Origin: Alcaligenes endophyticus
Lineage (GTDB): Bacteria; Pseudomonadota; Gammaproteobacteria; Burkholderiales; Burkholderiaceae_B
Reading direction: 5' to 3'
DNA length: 64,000 nt
Assembly: GCF_026344035.1 (NCBI RefSeq)
Contig: NZ_JAPKND010000004.1
Location: 1 to 64,000, forward strand
The position numbers were made by a program, and so were the translations under genes. Positions 8,416 through 18,700 of this stretch are shown here, in pieces. Every line of letters begins with the position of its first letter. The first letter of the stretch is position 1. The notes beneath the pieces are model-generated. The model did not search any database and was not told where the DNA came from. It worked only from the letters and a program-made list of their open reading frames with translations.

Positions 8416-9514
8416 ATACCTCGGTATAAAAATCCATGGTGCTCTGTGCTAACAAGCTCATAGAAAACAAATCTTGAGCACGCTCACGCGCCGCTTTTTT
8501 CATAGCCAGAGGGTAACCATTATCAAGCAAAGCCTGCAACCAGCTTTGGACTGCTTGCACATCTCCTGCAGGCAACACCCAGCCGTCCACCTCATTTCTA
8601 ACCAGCTCCGGCAAACCGCCAGCGTTAGAGACCAACGTAGGCAAGCCCATCGCCAAAGACTCACACGCCGCGTAAGAGCCCGCCTCATGAAACGAAAATA
8701 CAAAACCTATATCACTGGCAGCTAAAACACTCGCAGGATCACTGACCAAACCTGGAAAAATAACAATATCTTGCAAACCTAAACTATCAACCTCAGCTCT
8801 TACTGCTGGGGCAGGAGGATCTCCAGCGACTAGCAAACGTAAACGTTTTTGACTTGTCTTGGGGAGTTGAGAAATAGCACGCGCTAAAACCAACCAACCT
8901 TTATCTAAGTCCGTTCCGCCCACACTGCCCAATACCAGCACTTCATTACCGATGTCGCCTAGAAACCTTTGACGCGCTGACCGCCATTCAGGCTCAAGCA
9001 CAGGGGCAAACCGTTCAAGATGCACTCCTAGACGAATTGTTTTAATAGCCAACTTTTGGTAACTAGACCGATGCAGCAATTCGCTCACCTTGTCGCAGAC
9101 TCCAATTACCCCCGCCGTACCCACGTTTGCTCGCAAACGATGGCCTATGCTACTTACCGGCATAGTATTATGCTTGGTCCATACAATTTTGGGCGGAGTA
9201 GGCAAGAAAGCACAGGCCAAAATAGCCTGCTTGTGATCAGAGGATCCATTCACATGCACAACATCAAACTCTACATCGCGGAGTAGCTTATACAAACGTC
9301 GTGTCTCAGCCAGCATCGTAAAAAATCTAGAGCTAAACGTTGTGGGTAAGCACGTTACATTGCTTACGTTGCTAGCTAACGCATACAGGCGACTACTCGA
9401 GGGCGTAGCGATATAAACGTCATGCTCTTTATTAAAACTAGCTGCTAAATTAACAATATATGTGGCATGTCCCCCACCATTCCCTAGGTGAGCATTGGTA
9501 TATAAAATTTTCAT
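8405..9514 (-). CDS. Family 4 glycosyltransferase (cluster gene 4)
   Basis: GT4 glycosyltransferase of 369 residues. It opens with MKILYTNAHLGNGGGHATYI, a glycine-rich acceptor-side loop, and carries the C-terminal donor-site region HEAGSYAACESLAMGLP (about 277-293). No membrane span is evident, so it likely works at the inner face of the cytoplasmic membrane. Its stop is inside the start region of the following deacetylase gene, and its start lies 8 bases after the GT2 gene. It is related to the other two GT4 proteins in this cluster only at family level, not as a recent duplicate as far as I can judge. Confidence 0.87.
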   Translation of the reverse strand: MKILYTNAHLGNGGGHATYIVNLAASFNKEHDVYIATPSSSRLYALASNVSNVTCLPTTFSSRFFTMLAETRRLYKLLRDVEFDVVHVNGSSDHKQAILACAFLPTPPKIVWTKHNTMPVSSIGHRLRANVGTAGVIGVCDKVSELLHRSSYQKLAIKTIRLGVHLERFAPVLEPEWRSARQRFLGDIGNEVLVLGSVGGTDLDKGWLVLARAISQLPKTSQKRLRLLVAGDPPAPAVRAEVDSLGLQDIVIFPGLVSDPASVLAASDIGFVFSFHEAGSYAACESLAMGLPTLVSNAGGLPELVRNEVDGWVLPAGDVQAVQSWLQALLDNGYPLAMKKAARERAQDLFSMSLLAQSTMDFYTEVCAQ

Positions 9515-9522
9515 AAAGACGT

Positions 9523-10281
9523 TTACTTCTTGCGCCTAATCAGAGAGTACAGTTTCACATAACGATAAAAACTACCGGTAGCTGCCATGCCAGCCAAAAA
9601 AAGCCCCTGCCAACCATCTAAAAAACCTCGCCGCAACACATAGTGACGCAAGAACGTCCAAAAACTATGCCCAAATGGTCCAATAACGCTAGTACGTTTG
9701 CCTCGTTCGAATGCTTGCTGTGCCGCTGAGGAAGAGTATTGATTGATTTTATTAATAAATACTTCTAACGACGCGTACGGATAATGCAAAAAATGACCTT
9801 GAAGAGTTAAAACAGAACCGGATACGTTTACTCGCTCATGAACTTTGACCGTGGTAAATCTACCTAAGTCACGCCGGAACAAACGTAGTACCCGATCCGG
9901 CCACCAGCCACTATGACGTATCCATCTACCAGCGAACTCAGACAGCCTTGCGATACGATAAGCGGTTGCTCGGGGTTGTGTAAGCTCTTGCCGAATACTG
10001 TCAGCCAACTCAGGAGTAACTCGTTCATCAGCATCAATCGACAATACCCATTCGCTGGTGGCTAAGTCTAAGGCTCTATTTTTCTGCGGCCCAAATCCGG
10101 GCCAATCCGTCGTTATAGACACCTTGGCCCCAAAGGCTGCTGCGATCTCAACAGTACGGTCCGTACTACCGGAGTCCACCACAATAATTTCGTCGGCGAA
10201 GGCAACCGATTCTAGGCAAGCCTGAATATGAGCCTGCTCATTCTTTGTGATGATAATCACGGAGAGCGTAGGTAAGGTCAT
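9523..10281 (-). CDS. GT2 glycosyltransferase, WaaE/KdtX-like
   Basis: Inverting GT2-family enzyme, 252 residues, resembling WaaE/KdtX LPS inner-core glycosyltransferases. The N-terminus LPTLSVIIITKNEQAHI, then DSGSTD and SIDADERV (the DAD donor/metal motif near residue 100), and the C-terminal basic, aromatic stretch beginning after HYVLRRGF fit that group. I start at the ATG at 10281, which overlaps the preceding stop as ATGA, rather than the ATG 33 bases upstream inside that gene. The exact sugar added (glucose in some WaaE proteins) is not deducible. It is the member of the cluster most clearly tied to LPS core. Confidence 0.87.
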   Translation of the reverse strand: MTLPTLSVIIITKNEQAHIQACLESVAFADEIIVVDSGSTDRTVEIAAAFGAKVSITTDWPGFGPQKNRALDLATSEWVLSIDADERVTPELADSIRQELTQPRATAYRIARLSEFAGRWIRHSGWWPDRVLRLFRRDLGRFTTVKVHERVNVSGSVLTLQGHFLHYPYASLEVFINKINQYSSSAAQQAFERGKRTSVIGPFGHSFWTFLRHYVLRRGFLDGWQGLFLAGMAATGSFYRYVKLYSLIRRKK

Positions 10282-11117
10282 TGCTGACGTCTCCGTCGGC
10301 GCCAAGCTTTCCAAGCATTAAAAACGGGTCCGATTAAAGGGTGCACTGCTACATTTAAGCGACGCCCGACGGAAGCCCCTGTCGTATCGCGGACGGCAAA
10401 TCTATAAATATGGGCAGGGGAAGTTCCTACCTGATTAGAACCGAATGCTTGGGTTGTATATAAATGAGTAAAACCTAGCTCTTGAGCAATGCGGACATAG
10501 TCTTGATCGAAATACCCTTGAGGCCAGCAAAAATGCGGAGAGACAGCGCCCAACTGAGTGATTAAGGTTTGACGAGACTGCTCGAGCTCCCAACGAATTT
10601 TTTCATTTTTCTCTGCCCGCTGTGCACCTAAATCCCAACGGGTATGCGTGTGCGTGTGGCTGTGAAACTCAATCACCCCCTCCTGCTGCATGGCACGAAT
10701 TTCGCTCCACCGCAAGATAACCTCATCACTACGTCCTGCTGCGATCAACTCCTCACATTCTTTATGAGTAGGACAATAAGGTAGATCAGCCTGCCCCGCA
10801 TAAGGCCGCACAGGGCCGTCGTTCACCCAGGAAGTAACGAGGAAGATCGTCGCCGTAAAGCCATACTTTTTTAGTAAAGGATAGGCATACACCCAGTTAT
10901 CCAGATAGCCATCGTCGAACGTAATCAACACCGACTTACGCGGCACCTTACGCCCCACCAAGTGACCGGCAAACTGTTCAGCACTTAAGCTGACCCAGCC
11001 ATTTCGCTGTAACCATTGTAGATGCTGCTCAAAATGCTCAGGTGTAGCATTGATCATGCCTCCCTGTGGAGTGACGTGATGATACATCATCACAGGCACT
11101 GTCGTTGCTCCGCTCAT
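10278..11117 (-). CDS. Polysaccharide deacetylase, NodB-type (second copy)
   Basis: A second CE4 deacetylase, 279 residues. It begins with VPVMMYHHV like the first copy and has motif 1 ITFDDGY (about residue 66), motif 2 in an unusually His-rich HSHTHTHTRW segment (about 152), and motif 3 FCWPQGYFD. It lacks a signal peptide. An insertion after motif 1 (about residues 100-140, with PYCPTHKECEEL) is absent from the first copy, so the two are divergent and may act on different sugars. Its ATG overlaps the stop of the upstream GT4 gene and its stop overlaps the GT2 start, both by 4 bases. Confidence 0.88.
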   Translation of the reverse strand: MSGATTVPVMMYHHVTPQGGMINATPEHFEQHLQWLQRNGWVSLSAEQFAGHLVGRKVPRKSVLITFDDGYLDNWVYAYPLLKKYGFTATIFLVTSWVNDGPVRPYAGQADLPYCPTHKECEELIAAGRSDEVILRWSEIRAMQQEGVIEFHSHTHTHTRWDLGAQRAEKNEKIRWELEQSRQTLITQLGAVSPHFCWPQGYFDQDYVRIAQELGFTHLYTTQAFGSNQVGTSPAHIYRFAVRDTTGASVGRRLNVAVHPLIGPVFNAWKAWRRRRRQQ

Positions 11118-12220
11118 TTCCGCAACTCCTTTAACCAGCGATAATAGGCACTTTCTAGCTGCCCACCCATTGCCTTAGGGGTAAAAAGGTCATCTCGACG
11201 ACAAAATGCTTTACCTGCCTGCCCCATTTCTTGCCGGAGGGCAGGATCACGTATCAAACACTCTAGGGCTAGCGTTAAAGCATCAATATCATACAAAGGA
11301 ACGATTAACCCGCTTTTCCCTTCCTGTATAACTTCTGGCACCCCACCCACCCGAGTACCCACCACAGGTATACCGGCTGCGCCAGCTTCCAAGAAAACCG
11401 TACCAGAGGCCTCGATATGAGTGGCCAAAGCAAACACATCAAAATTAGGTAAAAGCGATGGTACATCAGCTCGCCTGCCCAGCAAATGCACGCGATCAGA
11501 CAAGTTTAACTCTGTTATCAGAGCACTTAACTCCTCTCGCCCTGGAGTTCCGTCGCCTACTACCACCCAATGCAGATTGGCATATTTTTGAAATAAAGGC
11601 CTCAGGGCCATGAGGAGCTCTTTGTGACCTTTTTGCCGACGCAACACCGCCACGCAACCTACTAGCAAAGCCTGCGGATCTAGGCCTAACTCTACCCGTA
11701 AATCTAAAGTAGGCGCATGATCGATCTCGTCTGGATTGATACAAGGGTAAACAACCTGTACCGCTTCAGGCTTAACACCTTTTTCAATCAAATGCTGCCG
11801 TACGTACTCACTAGGCGTGATGACTCGATTCGGGACTATGGTGTAAGAGAGCAAAGAACCTACTTTTTTAGCTAAATGTCGAGTACGAACGATTACCGGC
11901 GTTCCCGCCAACCGTCCCGCCATCCCTGCTAGTAAGGTATCCCGTCTACTATGGCTATTAACCACATCAAACTGCCCCTGACGCAACACTGCGCTTAGTT
12001 GTTTGACACCACGTATATAGTTTTTAGCTCCATCCATATACAAGGTGTGCACCACAAACCCCTCATCACGCAAACGCGCCGTTAACTGCGCATGTGGTTG
12101 ACAAGCAGCCTCGACCTGATGCCCTCGTTCACGCAATATTCGCATCACCTGTAAAATATAAGTTTCCTGACCACCAAAAGAAGTGGCCGCTTCACTGTGC
12201 AGGATTTTTAAGCTACTCAT
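11114..12220 (-). CDS. Family 4 glycosyltransferase (first gene after dnaE)
   Basis: GT4 glycosyltransferase, 368 residues, starting MSSLKILHSEAATSFGGQET; the FGGQET loop and the donor motif EASGTVFLEAGAAGIPVVG (about 268-286) define the family. The wording of the N-terminal third (VVNSHSRRDTLLAGMAGRL) is like LPS core transferases of Bordetella and relatives, from memory. Its ATG overlaps the dnaE stop by 4 bases, so it is read from the dnaE transcript with probable translational coupling. The product presumably adds a core sugar that is then de-N-acetylated by one of the neighbouring deacetylases; that is inference. Confidence 0.88.
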   Translation of the reverse strand: MSSLKILHSEAATSFGGQETYILQVMRILRERGHQVEAACQPHAQLTARLRDEGFVVHTLYMDGAKNYIRGVKQLSAVLRQGQFDVVNSHSRRDTLLAGMAGRLAGTPVIVRTRHLAKKVGSLLSYTIVPNRVITPSEYVRQHLIEKGVKPEAVQVVYPCINPDEIDHAPTLDLRVELGLDPQALLVGCVAVLRRQKGHKELLMALRPLFQKYANLHWVVVGDGTPGREELSALITELNLSDRVHLLGRRADVPSLLPNFDVFALATHIEASGTVFLEAGAAGIPVVGTRVGGVPEVIQEGKSGLIVPLYDIDALTLALECLIRDPALRQEMGQAGKAFCRRDDLFTPKAMGGQLESAYYRWLKELRK

Positions 12221-15200
12221 CGGTAAAATATTTCCACTTCACTTGCACTAGACCAGGCTTCCAAGCGCTCTAGCATGCTGTCAGCTAAACGCACTCGCCA
12301 CTCTGCACCCAACTTCACGACGCAATCATAATCAGCTTGTTGCAATAAAACCTCTACCGGCACACCAAGAATATTATTTTCTGGTTCGGCTCGGTAAGGA
12401 TTTAGCTGGCTATATAAAGTATCCACATCTAAGGTGCTATCGACGGTGATACGCAAATTGGTGGCGCGTGCTTCACGTGCCAACTGCAAATCAAAGATGG
12501 CATCGGCAGAAACGCGCAAGCCGCCTGTGTAATCATCATGGCTGACCTTTCCCTGAATAATTACTAACTGATCTTCGCGCAACCTATGCTTGTGCTCTTC
12601 AAACAGCTCGTTGAAAATCGCCACCTCAAGCTGCGCGGAGCCATCATCTAGGGTGGCATACAGCATTTTTCCGCGTCGCGTCATGCGCACCCGCACGCCC
12701 GAGAGTATGCCAGCAAACCATTGCAAGCTGCGCGATGGTTCAAGGCGTACCAAGGGGGTTGGGGCAAAACGTCGCACCTCATCACGCCATGCGTCAAATA
12801 AATGCCCGCTAAAACAAAAGCCTAAGGCTAATTTTTCTTGACGTAAGCGCTCTTGCAAGCTCCATGGTGCCACTTTGGCCAGTTCGCCTTCGACAATATC
12901 ATCAGAATCATCGGCAAATAGCGAGGTTTGGTTAGCGCTACGTTCGGCTTGCTCCGCGGCCTCCATGGCACTACCAATACTAGCCAACAAAGCGGCCCGA
13001 TTATCTTCTATGCTGTCAAAGGCACCAGCCCGTATCAATGCTTCAATACTGCGTTTATTGACGGACTGCCTATCTATACGACGACAGAAGTCAAACAAAC
13101 TAGCAAATTCTCCGTCTGCCTTACGCGCCGCGACAATCGCCTCAATCGCCGACTGACCAGTGCCTTTGACGGCTCCTAAGCCAAAACGCATTGTTCGTGG
13201 AGGCAGCCCTTGAGCCGTATACGTGTCTTCAACAGGTTCAAAGCGATAGTTAGAGGCATTGATATCGGGCGGCAGTACCTTAACTCCGTTAGCAAGGGCA
13301 TCTTTCCAAAATATCTGTACCTTGTCCGTATCATCCATGTCCGACAACAAGGTTGCCGCCAAGAACTCTGCTGGATGGTGAGCCTTCAGCCAGGCTGTCT
13401 GATAAGCGATCAGGGCATACGCTGCGGAGTGCGATTTATTAAAACCGTACCCTGCAAACTTTTCCATCAAGTCAAACAGCTTCACGGCCAGATCGGCGTC
13501 ATAGCCTTTTTTAATCGCCCCTTCTTCAAACAGAGTACGGTGTTTGGCCATTTCCTCGGGCTTTTTCTTCCCCATGGCACGCCGCAATAGGTCAGCGCCC
13601 CCTAAGGAGTAGCCTCCAATAATCTGCGAGATCAGCATGACCTGCTCTTGGTAGACGATAACGCCATACGTGCTTTGCAGGGTGCTTTCTAAATCAGGAT
13701 GAAAGTAATCCACCTCTGCTCGACCATGCTTACGATTTACAAAGTCCACCACCATGCCCGACTCTAAAGGCCCTGGCCGGTACAAGGCCAGCATAGCGAT
13801 GATGTCTTCGAAGTTTGATGGTCGTAAACTACGCAATAGCTCTTTCATGCCCCGCGATTCCAGTTGGAATACAGCGGTAGCATTCCCTTCACACAGCAAA
13901 GCATACGTGGCCGGATCATCAAGCGGCAAACTCATGATATCAAAATCACGTTTATTGCTATTGAACTGGCGCACGTAGCGAACGGCCCAGTCCAAAATAG
14001 TCAGGTTACGCAAGCCTAAAAAGTCAAACTTTACTAACCCAGCTGCCTCGACGTCATCTTTATCATATTGGGAGACCGCATTGGCATCTGGACCAGGCTG
14101 AGCGTACAACGGACAGAAATCAATCAACTGCCCCGGCGCAATCAACACTCCGCCTGCGTGCATCCCTACACTGCGGGTCAAACCTTCTAATGGGCGTGCC
14201 AGGTCAATCAAGGAACGCACTTCCTCATCGGTTTCGTAGCGCTCTTTGAAAGCGGGCTCGTCAGCTAAGGCCCGCTCTAGGGTCCATGGATCGGCAGGGC
14301 TAAAAGGAATGAGCTTAGATAAACCATCGCACAAGCTATAAGGCAGCTCTAGTACGCGCCCCACGTCACGCACTACTGCTTTCGCACCTAAAGTGCCAAA
14401 AGTGGCAATCTGACTGACCGCTTTGCGCCCGTAAGTCGTCTTTACATAATCAATCACCCGTTCGCGATTATCCTGACAAAAATCAATATCAAAGTCAGGC
14501 ATAGAAACGCGCTCGGGATTCAAAAACCGCTCAAACAGCAAGTCATAGCGCAAAGGATCAAGATCAGTAATACCTAACACATAGGCTACCAGCGAGCCGG
14601 CTCCCGACCCTCGTCCTGGCCCCACTGGCACACCATTATTTTTACCCCAGTTGATAAAGTCGGCCACGATCAGAAAGTAGCCTGGAAAACCCATACTAAT
14701 AATCGTGTCACATTCTATTTTTAAACGTTCGCGATAGGCGGGGTATTGCTGCTCACGTTCCGTTGCATCAGGGTAAAGCTGCATCATGCGATGCTCCAGC
14801 CCCTGCTTAGCTAAGTCTATAAGGTAATCACCTAACCCCATACCATCAGGCGTGGGGAAGTCGGGCAGATACGGTTTGCCTAACTCCATTTCCAAATTAC
14901 AACGCTTAGCGACTTCCAATGTATTGTGCAATGCCACAGGTACATCTTGAAAGCGCTCATACATTTGCTCGCTGCTCAAAAAGTATTGCTCAGGCGTAAA
15001 ACGGCGCACACGTCTAGGATTGGCTAGCTGCTCGCCATCGGCGATACACACGCGTACTTCGTGAGCCCGGAAATCCTCTTGCGCAATAAACTGAATAGGG
15101 TGGGTAGCAACCACCGGAATATCCAAATCGGCCGCTAGCCGCATCGCAGCCTGTACATATAGCTCATCACCGTCCATGCCGCGACGTTGGAGCTCAATAT

Positions 15201-15702
15201 AAAAAGAGTCTGGAAATAACGCGCTCCAGTGTTGCGCACACTGTTTAGCAAGCTCCAGGCTACCCGCCTCGATGGCTTGCCCTATATCGCCCGCTCTGCC
15301 TCCCGACAAAGCCAGAAGGCCGCTACGATTGTGTAACCACTCCTTCCGCACCTCGGCCCGACCCTTATATTGATTCGTTAACCAAGCCTGAGTCAGTATG
15401 TCGCACATTTCCAGGTAACCCGTTTCATTCTTAACGAGTAATAAAAGCCGTTGCGGCTTTTCCCTATCATCCTCATTCTGAACCCAGATATCGGCGCCCA
15501 TGATGGCTTTCAAGCCCGCTTTACGTGCCTGGCGGTAGAACTTAATTTGGCCAAAAAAATTGCCCAAGTCGGTCAGTGCCAAGGCAGGTTGCTGGTACTC
15601 AACCGCTTTTTTTACCATAGCGGGAATACGAGCTATGCCATCGACCACAGAAAACTCAGAGTGGCTGCGTAAGTGTACAAAAGGAAAGGATTGTTCATTC
15701 AT
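12217..15702 (-). CDS. dnaE: DNA polymerase III alpha subunit
   Basis: Catalytic subunit of the replicative polymerase holoenzyme. The 1161 residues are the usual length. The N-terminal PHP domain starts FVHLRSHSEFSVVDG; the palm domain has GPGRGSGAGSL (about 362) and the catalytic Asp motif PDFDIDF (about 401); the fingers, helix-hairpin-helix segment and a C-terminal OB fold (FAGILSGVRVRMTRRGKML, about 990) follow. No Shine-Dalgarno site precedes the ATG. Unusually, the coding region runs straight into a glycan gene cluster, overlapping by ATGA, and hrpA lies 37 bases upstream on the same strand. Confidence 0.97.
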   Translation of the reverse strand: MNEQSFPFVHLRSHSEFSVVDGIARIPAMVKKAVEYQQPALALTDLGNFFGQIKFYRQARKAGLKAIMGADIWVQNEDDREKPQRLLLLVKNETGYLEMCDILTQAWLTNQYKGRAEVRKEWLHNRSGLLALSGGRAGDIGQAIEAGSLELAKQCAQHWSALFPDSFYIELQRRGMDGDELYVQAAMRLAADLDIPVVATHPIQFIAQEDFRAHEVRVCIADGEQLANPRRVRRFTPEQYFLSSEQMYERFQDVPVALHNTLEVAKRCNLEMELGKPYLPDFPTPDGMGLGDYLIDLAKQGLEHRMMQLYPDATEREQQYPAYRERLKIECDTIISMGFPGYFLIVADFINWGKNNGVPVGPGRGSGAGSLVAYVLGITDLDPLRYDLLFERFLNPERVSMPDFDIDFCQDNRERVIDYVKTTYGRKAVSQIATFGTLGAKAVVRDVGRVLELPYSLCDGLSKLIPFSPADPWTLERALADEPAFKERYETDEEVRSLIDLARPLEGLTRSVGMHAGGVLIAPGQLIDFCPLYAQPGPDANAVSQYDKDDVEAAGLVKFDFLGLRNLTILDWAVRYVRQFNSNKRDFDIMSLPLDDPATYALLCEGNATAVFQLESRGMKELLRSLRPSNFEDIIAMLALYRPGPLESGMVVDFVNRKHGRAEVDYFHPDLESTLQSTYGVIVYQEQVMLISQIIGGYSLGGADLLRRAMGKKKPEEMAKHRTLFEEGAIKKGYDADLAVKLFDLMEKFAGYGFNKSHSAAYALIAYQTAWLKAHHPAEFLAATLLSDMDDTDKVQIFWKDALANGVKVLPPDINASNYRFEPVEDTYTAQGLPPRTMRFGLGAVKGTGQSAIEAIVAARKADGEFASLFDFCRRIDRQSVNKRSIEALIRAGAFDSIEDNRAALLASIGSAMEAAEQAERSANQTSLFADDSDDIVEGELAKVAPWSLQERLRQEKLALGFCFSGHLFDAWRDEVRRFAPTPLVRLEPSRSLQWFAGILSGVRVRMTRRGKMLYATLDDGSAQLEVAIFNELFEEHKHRLREDQLVIIQGKVSHDDYTGGLRVSADAIFDLQLAREARATNLRITVDSTLDVDTLYSQLNPYRAEPENNILGVPVEVLLQQADYDCVVKLGAEWRVRLADSMLERLEAWSSASEVEIFYR

Positions 15703-15739
15703 AATGAGATTTTAGCGGGGAAATGTATCCCTGGTATAA

Positions 15740-18700
15740 CTAGCGCTGTAGGGCCGCCCATGCCTTTTCCAAACGTTTCACAGATACGGGCATAGGCGTG
15801 CGTAACTCCTGCGCCCACAGTGAAACTCGTAACTCCTCAAACATCCAACGAAAATCGCGTAGCGATTTATCTTCGGCTCCTTTTAAGGCCGCCACTGCAC
15901 GTTGATATTTCTGTAACAAGGGGGTGATCTCTTGTTGTAAGCGTGCATCCCGCAACGGATCTAAACGAATTTTATCTATACGCTGCTGTATCGCTTTTAA
16001 ATAACGCGGGTAGTGAGCTAACTGGCCATACTCTGTGCGTTCTAAAAACTGAGCGGGCATCAACGCTTGTAACTGCTGCTGTACGTCTTTATAGGCCTCA
16101 GGATACGCTTTCAACTGTGGTAGTTTTTTCTGCACTTGCGACCACTCGGCTAAAATGTGGCCACATAAACGCGCTACTTCTTGTGCCAATAAGCCCAAGC
16201 GCTCTCGCCCCTCTTGGGTGCGGGTAGCGAACTGCTCTGCGCTCTCAGGCCACGGCTCTTGCATGCACGACTGCTCTAGAGCGGTCTGTAGGATTTGTTC
16301 TTTTAACTGTTCCTGCGTGCCCAAAGACATATACAACATGCCCATACGCGTCAGATCTTTAATGTTTTTTTCCTGAAACTTTAACGGCTCTTTCAATGCC
16401 AAGCTAAATAAACGTCTTAAACCGCGTCTATGTTGGCGACGAGCCTCATGCTGATCGTCAAAAACATCTAAATCACAATGGCTTCCCTTGTCTAGTAACG
16501 CGGGATAACCAATATAGCTGCGACCTTTGCGTTGGATCTCCATGAGTTCAGGTAGCGCACCAAAGCTCCACCCCGTCAGTCGCTCATGGTCCAGTACTTT
16601 GGCCACCTGCTCATCACCTGCAGCCAACTGTTGAAACGAAGCTTGTGCCTGTTTACCATGCTCGGCTTTAAGCTGATCGAGATTACGTCCACCGGACAAC
16701 ATACGCCCATGCTCATCCACCACTTTAAAGTTCATGAACAAGTGAGGGGCTAAAGTTTCTGGCTTGAAATCGGTGCGTAACGGCCGTTGCTTACATTGCT
16801 CCCAGATGTCCTGAATGAGCGCATCAATTAAGCTTTTACCGGGATTGCGTAAGCGTTCATACCACCGTCGGTGAAAGCTTTCTGCGTACTCGGGTAAAGG
16901 AACACAATGCCTACGCATGCGTTGTGGCAACGACCTCAACAAAGCTTGCACTTTTTCTTTCAGCATGCCCGGCACCAGCCATTCGCATAAGGCACCATCC
17001 AACTGATTTAAGGCAAACAACGGCACGGTAAGGGTGACGCCGTCGCGTACAGAGCCGGGTTCAAAATGATAGTCCAACGCCATCTTGACGCCGTTCCACT
17101 CCACGCTACGGGGAAACACATCAGTGGTAATACCGGCAGCATCATGACGCATTAAATCGTCACGATGCAATAACAGACCTTGGGCTTGTTCTGGGCTAAG
17201 CTCTTTGTACCATTTCTCCAAACTCGCCGTTTGACAGATATGATCAGGAATACGTTCAGCATAAAACGCATAGATCAGTTCATCATCAATCAAAATATCT
17301 GGACGACGTGACTGATGCTCTAACTTTTCCACCGCCTGTATTTGCTGTTGGTTATGGCGCAAAAAGGGCAGCTTAGAATCGATTTCGCCCGGCACTAAAG
17401 CTTGTCGCAAAAATAGCTCTCTGGCCTGCGGAAGATCAATACGCCCAAAATTCACTCTTCGGCCACTGTAAATCATCAAGCCATATAAGGTCGCGCGCTC
17501 ATTAGCGACCACCTGCCCTGCTTTCTTTTCCCAACGTGGATCAGAATAGGTTTTCTTTAACAGGTGTGCTGCTACTCGCTCTATCCATTGTGGCTCAATA
17601 CTCGCCACACACCGAGCGAATAGCCGTGATGTTTCCACCAGCTCCCCCGCCAGAACCCAGCGTCCAGCTTTTTTCACCAGACTGGAGCCCGGGTGAATGA
17701 CAAAACGAATCTCGCGTGTACCTTGATACAAGCCTGACTCCTCAGACTTGTGGCCCACATTGCCCAGCAAACCTGTTAATAAAGCTTTGTGTACTTGTTC
17801 GTAACTAGGAGCCAGAGTATTGACGCGCCACTTGTGCTCAGCGGCTAAGCTACTCAATTGCTTATGTACATCACGCCACTCTCGCACCCGTAACGGGGAC
17901 AGCAGATTTTGCTTTAACGCAGCGGCAAACTTGCGCTGTGAAGGTTGCTCTTGCGTTTGGGCCTCTAACCAGTCCCATAGCTTCACGTAGGACAAAAACT
18001 CAGACTTATTATCTTTAAATTTAGCATGTGCTTGGTTGGCGGCATCACGCTCATGCATAGGCCTATCACGAGGGTCCTGCGTCGATAAGGCAGCGGCCAC
18101 AATCAGCATCTCACGCAAACACTGTTCATGATGCCCCGCTAACACCATACGCGCGACACGCGGATCGACCGGTAGCTTTGCTAAAGCCTTACCCACTGAT
18201 GTTAAGGCTTGCTGCTCATCCAACGCACCAAGCTCTTGCAAGATTTGGTAGCCATCAGCAATCGCTCGCCCAGTAGGAGGCTCCACAAAAGGGAAACTTT
18301 CTACATCCTCTAAATGCAGCGCCTTCATACGTAGAATAACGGAGGCTAAGGAGGAACGTAATATCTCAGGATCAGTAAAAGGAGGCCGAGATAAAAAGCT
18401 CTGTTCTTCATATAAGCGTATACACACCCCGGGGCCAATACGCCCGCATCGACCAGCACGCTGATTAGCGGAAGCACGGCTAATGGGCTCTATACGTAGC
18501 TGTTCGACTTTATTGCGCCAGGAGTAACGCTTAATCCGTGCCAGACCGCTATCCACGACATAACGTATGCCTGGTACAGTGAGTGAAGTTTCAGCCACGT
18601 TCGTGGCCAACACAATACGACGTGCGTTGCCCTGCGGCCTGAATATCTGCTCTTGCTCAGCCTGAGATAGACGCGCATATAAGGGCAAAATTTGAGTATT

